64,000 nt of DNA from Ailurus styani. Lineage: Eukaryota; Chordata; Mammalia; Carnivora; Ailuridae. Below are positions 56,322-64,000 of the stretch, one piece after another. The stretch is taken from positions 6,682,070-6,746,069 of the forward strand of contig LNAC01000008.1 of assembly GCA_002007465.1 (NCBI GenBank). The letters are read 5' to 3'. The position numbers and the translations under genes are program-made. The number at the start of each line of letters is the position of its first letter. The stretch's first letter is position 1. Under the pieces are notes generated by a model. It made no database searches. It was not told the origin of the DNA and saw nothing but the letters and a program-made list of their open reading frames with translations.

Positions 56322-57070
56322 AAGTGCACAATTTGATAAGCTCCGACAGCTATAGAAACCTGTGAAATCATTGCCACACTCAGGACAGTGAACACACCCA
56401 CCGTTGCCCCAGATTCCCTACCCCCTCATGACTTTTGCACGCCCTCCTTCCTCCCTTCCCCAGGCAACCACTGATCTGCTTTCTGGGATCACAGATTAGT
56501 CTATGTTTTCTAGAGGTGATATAAATATGTACTCTCTTTGGTCCAGCTTCTTCTTGGTGCACGTAGGAAGCGTGCATTCCTTTCCATGGCTGTGTAGCGT
56601 ACCGTGTCTGTCTGGACACATCACGACGCATGCGTCCACTGCCCTGTGGATGGACGTCTCAGATGTTTCCAGGGTGGGGCCATGACAAATAAATACAGCT
56701 ACTCACGTCCAAGTGTATGTATAGAAATGTGTTTCCTTTCTTCTCGGGGCAAGACCTAAGGGTTGGGATGGCTGGGACTTACAGTAAGTGTACGTTTAAC
56801 TTTCTAAGAAGACGCCCAATTGTTTGGCAGAGAAATTCTAACATCAGAGAGCCCCACCAGCAGTTTATCAGACTTCTAGTTTCTCCACATCCTTGCCAAC
56901 GCTTGGAATGACAGTCTGTTTAATTTCATCCATTCTACGAGGTCCACGGTGACGTCTCCTTGGGATTTTCATTTTCTTTTTTCTAGTGACAAATGATGTT
57001 GTGCTTGAGCAACTTCACAGGTGTTGATTTACCATCTGCATCTTCTCTAGTCAAGGGTCTGTTCCGACCT
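56322..57070 (-). repeat. Old L1 segment, inverted
   Basis: 'Caggcaaccactgatctgct', 'tttccatggctgtgtagcg' and 'tctccacatccttgccaacg' appear in antisense L1 order. Confidence 0.8.
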
Positions 57071-57114
57071 TTTGCCTGTTATTTTTTTCTTTTGGTTGAG
57101 TTATGAGAATTACT

Positions 57115-57300
57115 TTTATTCTTTTAAAAGATGTATTTATTTTAAAGGGGGGAGGAGCAGAGAGAGCAGAAAAGAGAGAGTCTCAAGCAGACTCCATGCT
57201 GAGCGCGGAGCCCGATGCGAGGTTCCATCCCATGACCCCGAGATCACGAGCTGAGCTGAAATCAAGAATCAGATGCTCAGCTGATGCACCCAGGCATCCC
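57115..57300 (-). repeat. CAN-SINE
   Basis: GAGAATTACT precedes (57105-57114) and follows (57301-57310). Confidence 0.92.
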
Positions 57301-57341
57301 GAGAATTACTGTTATAACAGGGATACAAGTCCTTTTATCAA

Positions 57342-57372
57342 AAACCAAACCAAACCAAACCAAACAAAAACA
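57342..57372 (+). repeat. (CCAAA)n simple repeat
   Basis: Five pentamer units grading into CAAAAACAAG. Confidence 0.9.
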
Positions 57373-57774
57373 AGTCCTTTTACCAGATACATGCTTTGTA
57401 AAGATTTTGCTAAAATCCTATGCACTCCAGCTGCTTCATCTCTTCAGACCGTCAGCTGCATCGGAACACACAAAGTCCACCGGGCTCTGCCTCAACTTCC
57501 CTGTGTCACTGCCTGGACGCGGTCTCCAGGCAGCACGTGGCAGCAAACCATGGCGCTCGCCTCACTTGCTTCCCGTCTCGCAAGAATCACCATCCTTTGT
57601 TGCCTCATGTCCACTGTCCTGAAAACCTTTGGTCCACACACTTGGTCTGGTTTTGGTTTGTTGGTGGTTTTTGTTTTGTTTTGTTTTGGTCGTCTCAGGA
57701 AGGAGGTTAACCCAGGCCCGTGACTCTATCTTTAGAATGGTGCGGTACAATTTATACATGTTTCTTCCTTCAGT

Positions 57775-57902
57775 AATAGTCCCACAGAACATCATCATCA
57801 TCATTTTACAGGCAAAGAAACAGACGTTCCAAGGTTAAATAGAATGCCCAAAGTAGGGCTGAGCAGACACCGGGACCTCTCCAGCCCACATACTGCATTT
57901 AC
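57775..57902 (-). repeat. MIR
   Basis: 'Cattttacaggcaaagaaac' and 'aggttaaatagaatgccc' mark antisense MIR. Cut by the SINE that follows. Confidence 0.7.
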
Positions 57903-57904
57903 TT

Positions 57905-58098
57905 ATTTTTTTAAAGATTTTATTTATGTATTTGACAGAGAGATCAAGAGAGCACAAGCAGGGGGAGCAGTAGAAGGACAGGGAGAAGCAGGCTCCCCGC
58001 CGAGCAGGGAACCCGACGTGGGACTCGATCCCAGGACCCCGGGACTATGACCTGAGCCAAAGGCAGTTGCTTAACCGACCGAGCCACCCAGGTGCCCC
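57905..58098 (-). repeat. CAN-SINE
   Basis: Antisense full-length copy. CACATACTGC/CACACACTGC flank it. Confidence 0.93.
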
Positions 58099-58639
58099 CA
58101 CACACTGCCTTTATAAGAGGGATTAAGAGAGTAAAGAGGAAGAAAAGGCCCAAGGGCTCAAAACTTCATGTTTTCACATTTTGGGGCACCAGCAAATCCA
58201 CAGATGAAGCTCGCTGGGGGGGAGGAGCAGAGGGGAGCAGAGCCCTTCTTTGCCTGCAGCTCTGAGGCAGAGGCCAAACGCACTCCTCCCAACCAAAGAC
58301 ACGGCCTGGGGTCCTGGGCACGAAGAGACCCCAACGGAAAGAGTAGCTGGGCCCGCGGCCTCTGCTTCCCAGGATTAATGCAGGAGTGTGGGGAACAGGG
58401 TGGGTGTTTGAAAGATCATTAGACTGGGGTGGAGATTTTTTTTTTAACATGCCATTTATCATTTTGGTTGACTTCCTTCTGGCGCTTTCGTTAATATAAA
58501 GTATTTGTCAGAACCATTTGAAGGTCACGTTAAAATTGAGCAGAAGAGAGAGATTTCCCGAATATTCCTGCCCTCCCATATGCGCTGCTTCCCCCCACTA
58601 TCAGCATCCCCCACCAGAGGGCTACGTTTGTTCCAAATG

Positions 58640-59250
58640 ATGAACCTTCATTCACACATGGTCACCCAGAGTCCGTAACTCACATGAGCTGTTGAAATCC
58701 AGTGGGTTCGGACAAATGTATATGACACGTCTCCATCATCAGAGTGTCACACGGAATAGTTTCACGCCCTAAAAATCCTCTGTGCTCCCCCTGTTCCTCC
58801 CTCCCTCCCCAGCCCCTGGCAACTGCTGATCTTACGGTCTCCATCATTTTGCCTTTTCTAGAACATCACAGAAATGGAATCGTACAGTACGTGGCCTTTT
58901 TGGATTGGCATCTCTTGCTCAGTAATATGCATTTAAGGTCCCCCCACATCTTTTCACAGCTTGATCGCTCATTTGCAGCACTGAATAAGGTTCCATTGTC
59001 TGGACAAACCACCATTTATTTATCCGTTCACCTCCTGAAGGACAGCTTGCTTGCTTTCAAGCTTGGGCAATTATGGATAAAGCTGCTATAAATATCCACA
59101 TAGTAGACATCGGTGTAGACATGTTTTCAGTTCATATGGATAAACACCACGGCCGGACGTTGCCGGGATGTATGGCAAGAGTATGTTTAGTTTTGTAAAA
59201 AATACAAAACAAAACAAAACAAAAAACTGTCCAACTGCCTTCCAAAGTGG
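58640..59250 (-). repeat. Old L1 segment, inverted
   Basis: 'Cccctggcaactgctgatct', 'gaataaggttccattgtctg' and 'ggataaagctgctataaata' are antisense L1 3' motifs. Confidence 0.8.
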
Positions 59251-62059
59251 CCGTCTGGGATTCTTTAAAAAATCATAATATTCCCACAGGAAAGGGCAAG
59301 GACTAGGGACAGTTTCCTGTTTTAAATGATGGACCAAGGATTATTCGAGCGCCTCGTCCACCTGTCTTCTGTGGCTTGCGGCCCAGGTAGGGCTAGCAGT
59401 TTATGTCTCCTCTTATCTAACAAAACGATAAGCTTGCCGAGGGCGGAGACCCAGTAGCTTCTGGTTCTGGTCGCCCCAAAACGGAAGGAACGCAGAGGAC
59501 AAGCACTGGATGCATCCAAAAGGCAGGGTCGGGGGAGGGGAGGGTGGTGCAGGTTCGGGAAAAGGTGAGAAAGGCAGAGGCGTGTACACAGCTGGGGTGA
59601 TGAACGTCACAGCAAGGAGCCAGCTGGGCTGGACGCACGGAAACTCCGGACGGCCCCGGGGACTCGGGAGGCGACAGGAAGCGCAGTCCTGAACCAGGAG
59701 GTGTGTGTGGTGCTGGAGAGGAAGGATAGGGGAAGACAGACAGACAGACGTCCTGCACCGCAGGCAGCAGGCTGGACTCACGGGGGCCGCGGGGTTTGCA
59801 GGAGGGGCCAGGTTTCTGCTGGGAGAGCCTCCAAGACGGTGGAGGACCCCGGGGCTCCGGCTTCCAGGCAGAACCTCCTGGAAGACAGGCCCCCTACCTC
59901 GACCCTTGATGAGCCCCTTCCAGGTTGACTGCTGTCTTCCAGGAGGCAGGCGGTGGGGGGCACGGCCTCGGGCACTGGTCCAGACCTCTCTATACAGTCT
60001 TCCAGGTGCCACGAAGACAGACTGGATATGGAGGCGGAACAGCACTAACGCTGATGGATGGTGATGTCCCTTCCAGAGCAGGAAGCCGGGCCGTACTAAG
60101 GAGCTTCTCAAGTCATGGGAAGTAAACAAAAAGCCAGGAATTGGACATCTGGGGATTACTGTTATCACCATGGCCTGTTAAGGGCCTGGTGACGGACAGC
60201 TCAGGCCCGCCTCTCCATGCACAGCGGCAGTTTCCAACGTGCTTACAGAGGGAGAAACTTTTCTCAAAATCAATCAATCGATCAACCAATGGAACCTCAA
60301 ATCCATAGGACAGACAAAAGGGAAAGCGCTCCGGCCTCGGTGGGACAGAGCCGGCTCTCACTCTGCCCCCGGGCACGTCCCGCCTGCCACCGCACCCCCC
60401 CCAACACTCCCCCAGCCGCAGCTCCAGAAAAACTATTCAAGAACCAGTAACATAGCATCACTGATCGCATGCAGACGCCACCCAGCCGGGCCGAGTGCCA
60501 CGTGAAAAAAGTCATCCCAAATTGGGATTAAATGATCTCTTGGGCACCCAGAGGCAAAAAGCAACTTTGGGTTAGAGCCACGCCCCTTCCCTGCTCCCTC
60601 GAAAAGTCTGGACTGATGAACAGGGAGGCCAGAAAGTAGCCTGAGCGTGTAGTCTGGGGGCGACAGGACCCCTGCCTCCTTCCCGCGGACAGCTGGGCCG
60701 CGGACCCTGCAGCCCGCCTTCGGCCGAACGCACAGCCAACCTGGGTGATGACCAAGGGGGCCTCTTGTTGGTATGATAAGGTTTCAAATAAGAAGGGTCC
60801 ATCAGGCTCTCCCATGGGCCCTGCAACGTGTCCCCCCCAGGCCCCTGCCCCCCCACAGCTCCCACCAGGACCCCCCTACAAAGGGAGTGAGGCGGGGTCA
60901 GGGCAAGCAGTCAAGTTTGGGGGTTGGCAGGGAGGGGGCAGTCTCCGTGGGGCACAGGTAAGCAAGTTATTCTGGACACAAGTTGAACAAGGCCTTTCCT
61001 CGGCCGAAGGTTACGGCGTGTGGAGCAGGGTGTCTCTAGGAGTCAACAGGTTCTGGAAGAGGGGCCAAGCGTTTAGGGCAGAGCTGGACCAATGACCTCA
61101 GCAAGAGTCTACCTCCTGGCCTCATGGAACCTCACAAACCCCCCCCCCCGGAGGCAGTGGGTGCCGGGCCCCTGACCCCCCCATGCCGACGGCCATTCTC
61201 CACCACGACCTCCAGAGACTCTGGTTCCGGTCTGGGGACGGGGCCAGTGCACCTCAGATGGTTCTAAGGGGCGGCCAAGGTCAAGACCCACGGGTATAGA
61301 TAACACAACCAACATCCTCCTCCCTGGCATTCCGGGCCTTCCCTGCCTCTGCCCTCTCTCCCATGCACCTGAAACTCCCAGGTCAAGGGGGAGAACCTCT
61401 GCCCAAGCCACAAAGGAAGTATTTAAGGCCATTCTGGGCTATGGGGTCATTGCGCCAGCCTGCTTTCTTCACTCCGAAAGCTGCTCGAAACCAGTGAAGG
61501 CTTCGCTTCAACGCGGTGGGGAAGGAAGTTTCCATCTCAATTTCCTAATCCCTGCAGGCTAGGGCGCACCTCGCCACACTGCCCACAGGTTCGAGGCGGC
61601 CCCAGGGCACTCCCGTTCTCAGGCCTCAATCCTTCCCTGCCTTCCGCTCCCCACAGGAACACAGAGTTCAAGGGGCCCCCAGCCCGGCTCGGCAGCACCC
61701 CGCCCTGCACCTCTAGGCTCACCCCCTCCGTCCTTTCCCCATTGCCAGTCCCCACACCCACTGCCGGCACCCTTCCCAGATCTGATCAGCCCAGGAAACA
61801 GTTCTGCCCCTTGCCAGGAGCCGTGTGCAACACGGGATGCCACGCTGATGTCCTTTTATCTGTACCAGGATCCCATCCCACATCCCAACCAGGGTGAGCC
61901 CGGGACGCACGCTGTGCTCAGAAGGGATGTTGAGGCACACACAGAGGCTCTGACCTAAGTGATTCCAGAGTGGTGAGACGCCCTCACCTCAGACCACAGC
62001 CCAAGGCCACGGCCACCACCGCTAACCACGTGGAACCAGAAAGGAACCGGAGAGAAAAT

Positions 62060-62110
62060 CCATTTTATTTTTTTTTCCATTTTATTTTTTTTTCCATTTT
62101 ATTTTTTTTT
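62060..62110 (+). repeat. Three perfect 17-bp tandem units
   Basis: The unit CCATTTTATTTTTTTTT is repeated exactly at 62060, 62077 and 62094. On the LIMD1 strand each unit contains AATAAA. Confidence 0.97.
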
Positions 62111-62439
62111 AAGGAAAAAATAAAATCCCAAACTTTCCTCAGAATCACACAAGGCTGATTTTCGAGATGGATTCACCAAAGGTTGGGGTGGGGGGGAAGG
62201 AAAGGTTGGAGGAAGAAGGAAAAGAAGAGAAGGCTGATGGAACCTTCAAGCTCGGGGCGGTGGGGGAAAGCCTGTGCTCCCCGGTTTCCAAACAGAGCCT
62301 TCGCTTCCGCCCAGGGCCCCAGGGAGTCAGGAGCAGGAGACTCTGGGCTGGGGAGAGTCTCCCCTTTCCGTGCCAGCTCTGAGAGCCACCACCACCCACA
62401 GTTTTTCCCTCGGCACAAACAGAGTCTGGAGGCCCGCTC

Positions 62440-62545
62440 TGCTGGGTTCTGCGGCGAACCCTCTGAGTGGCCTTGGACAAGGGACTTGGTTGCTCTGTGC
62501 CCTCCTTTCTCCATCTCCAAACCAGGACAGAATGGTGGGCTCTCT
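62440..62545 (+). repeat. MIR
   Basis: 'Gtggccttggacaagggact' and 'gtgccctcctttctccatct' match MIR sense order. Confidence 0.75.
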
Positions 62546-63057
62546 GCAAGCTGTGGGAAGCCCGGGGTTGCGCTGGAACAGCTCCCTCCCTAACCGGCCC
62601 TAAGCCTCGCCTGGGGACCACGTGGGGAGCCTGGATGGGAGTCCTGGCACAAAACAGGGGCTTTTCCCATCCGCGAACTCCCCTTTCTGAGAAGAGACAA
62701 AAGCACTGCTTTTGAGGACAGTGGCATTTCGAACCTGCCGAGTAGGCCGGCCACCTGCAGTGTAGACACAGAAAAGATTTCCCTGGGAGCGAGGTGCGGG
62801 AAGAAGGGCATGGAGGGCTCCTTCTGGGCCCAGGAGGGACAGGACCTGGTTGTGTTTTCACGGGACTGGCCCGGCGGCTGACTGGGTCCGATCCTGGGGC
62901 AGCCTGCTTTTCCAACAAGCAACTGAAGGGGAAAAGGGTTCGCTGGCTGGCTTCTGAGCTCTGGTGCTGTGGCATCCCAAGGGGCCCTCCCACCCGGACA
63001 ACTCTCGCCAACAAAGTTCACGTTCGTGCACTCAGATGACTGCAAATGAAGTGTCTG

Positions 63058-63240
63058 GGGCGCCTGGGTGGCTCAGTCTGTTGGGCGTCTGCCTTCGGCT
63101 CAGGTCATGATCCTGGGGTCCTGGCATGGAGTCCCACATCAGGCTCCCTGCTCAGCGGGAAGCCTGCTTCTCCCTCTGCCTCTGCCCCCTCCCAGCTCAT
63201 TATCTCTCCCTCTCTCATAAATAAAAATCTTTTTAAAAAA
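63058..63240 (+). repeat. CAN-SINE
   Basis: A full copy with the older 'GTTGGGCGTCTGCC' head. Weak duplications TGAAGTGTCTG/TGAAATATCTG. Confidence 0.92.
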
Positions 63241-63615
63241 TGAAATATCTGTGTGCAAGAACGAAAGCCTGTCTTAAGAGTGACTATCCCTAGTCGGAAT
63301 GATGGGTCCCTTTTATCATTATTTCTGTTTGTTCAGAGTTTCTGACTTTCCCACAGTTAATTGTGCTTAAGTTTTTAGAAATGGCAAAACCTCAGAAGTG
63401 TTCTGTGTTCGTGATTTTTCCAAGAAAAAAAAATCAAACGCTTATGAGCGTAGAGTAACTACCAAAACAAGGGATGAAAATCACGGTATTTCAACAGAAG
63501 AAACTGGAGGGGAGTCAGCCAAGTGACATCAGCTCAGAGAGGAGCTGGTTTAGAAAGTCACCCACAGGGCAGAACCCAGAGAAACCCGTGACACAGCCGG
63601 TCAAGAACCAAAGGA

Positions 63616-63814
63616 GGGGTGCCTGGGTGGCTCAGTGGGTTAAAGCCTCTGTGTTTGGCTCAGGTCATGATCCTAGGATCCTGGGATAGAGTCCCACATC
63701 GGGCTCTCTGCTCAGTGGGGAGCCTGCTTCCTCCTCTCCCTCTGCCTGCCTCTCTGCCTACTTGTGATCTCTCTTTCTCTGTCAAATAAATAAAAATAAA
63801 GTCTTTAAAAAAAA
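63616..63814 (+). repeat. CAN-SINE, young type
   Basis: GTGGGTTAAAGCC head and long (CT)n. Separated by about 8 bp from the next copy. Confidence 0.95.
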
Positions 63815-63822
63815 ATGAACCA

Positions 63823-64000
63823 GGGCGCCTGGGTGGCTCAGTGGGTTAAAGCCGCTGCCTTCGGCTCAGGTCATGATCCCAGGGTCCTGGGATCGAGGCC
63901 CACATCGGGCTCTCTGCTCAGCAGGGAGCCTGCTTCCTCCTCTCTCCTCTCTCTCTGCCTGCCTCTCTGCCTACTTGTAATCTCTCTCTCTGTGTCAAAT
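63823..64000 (+). repeat. CAN-SINE, young type, cut by window end
   Basis: Very close to the preceding copy in sequence. The A-tail lies beyond the window. Confidence 0.95.

Larger units (their letters stand above)
50804..64000 (-). other. LIMD1: LIMD1 intron 1 (partial)
   Basis: Upstream of LIMD1 exon 2 to the window edge. It contains SINEs, three old minus-strand LINE segments (53,290-53,480; 56,322-57,070; 58,640-59,250), MIRs and long GC-rich stretches (53,700-55,800; 59,340-61,900; 62,150-63,050). The GC-rich parts give long chance open frames but no domain or splice structure that I recognise. LIMD1 exon 1 must lie beyond 64,000. Confidence 0.8.

Noticed and set aside
59413..60171. Minus-strand open frame of 252 codons
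   Set aside because: Compositionally biased intronic sequence with overlapping frames on both strands and no known motif.
62145..63014. Minus-strand open frame of 289 codons in LIMD1 intron 1
   Set aside because: It overlaps an MIR and competing frames, is Pro/Ser-rich as expected from GC-rich noncoding DNA, and does not resemble the LIMD1 pre-LIM exon.

Overview
This is vertebrate nuclear DNA, almost certainly from a carnivoran mammal. About 45 copies of the tRNA-Lys-derived CAN-SINE family (head close to GCGCCTGGGTGGCTCAG, CT-rich body, A-rich tail) lie in both orientations. Many of the youngest copies share a 'GTGGGTTAAAGCC' head. I associate that variant with mustelids (mink, ferret, otter), but only from memory, so 'Carnivora' is firm and 'mustelid' is tentative.

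Two protein genes can be identified, both on the minus strand. The window carries seven coding exons of LIMD1 (50,803 down to 18,544). They encode 207 residues: all of LIM domains 1-3 and the C-terminus. Every junction in the window is GT-AG and the reading phases join cleanly. The large first coding exon must lie beyond 64,000. A repeat-poor stretch of about 3.4 kb below the stop codon, ending at an AATAAA near 15,170, is the probable 3' UTR. Downstream, at 9,152-9,121, is coding exon 1 of SACM1L (the ER/Golgi PI4P phosphatase Sac1), in a CpG island; the rest of that gene lies left of position 1. An intact tRNA-Arg(ACG) gene sits at 9,492-9,564 on the plus strand, divergent from SACM1L. The order LIMD1 > SACM1L with a divergent tRNA-Arg-ACG matches what I recall of human 3p21.31.

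Layout: 1-9,120 SACM1L intron 1 with SINEs, an L1 3' end and an MIR; 9,121-9,580 SACM1L promoter, CpG island and tRNA; 9,580-15,150 intergenic, with SINEs, LINE, MIR and an LTR-like repeat; 15,150-18,543 LIMD1 3' UTR; 18,544-50,803 LIMD1 exons 8 to 2 and their introns, of which intron 2 (about 21.8 kb) is a LINE and SINE graveyard; 50,804-64,000 LIMD1 intron 1.

I found no undescribed gene system. What deserves a second look is mostly transposon archaeology (SINE nested in SINE, SINE in Tigger in L1, repeated insertion at one target, an L1 3' UTR piece with target duplications but no A-tail), inverted SINE pairs that could form dsRNA in pre-mRNA, a recent SINE 74 bp upstream of a LIMD1 splice acceptor, and the compact Pol II/Pol III divergent promoter. 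Repeat family names are from memory of consensus sequences. SINE ends are exact where target duplications are quoted and approximate elsewhere.
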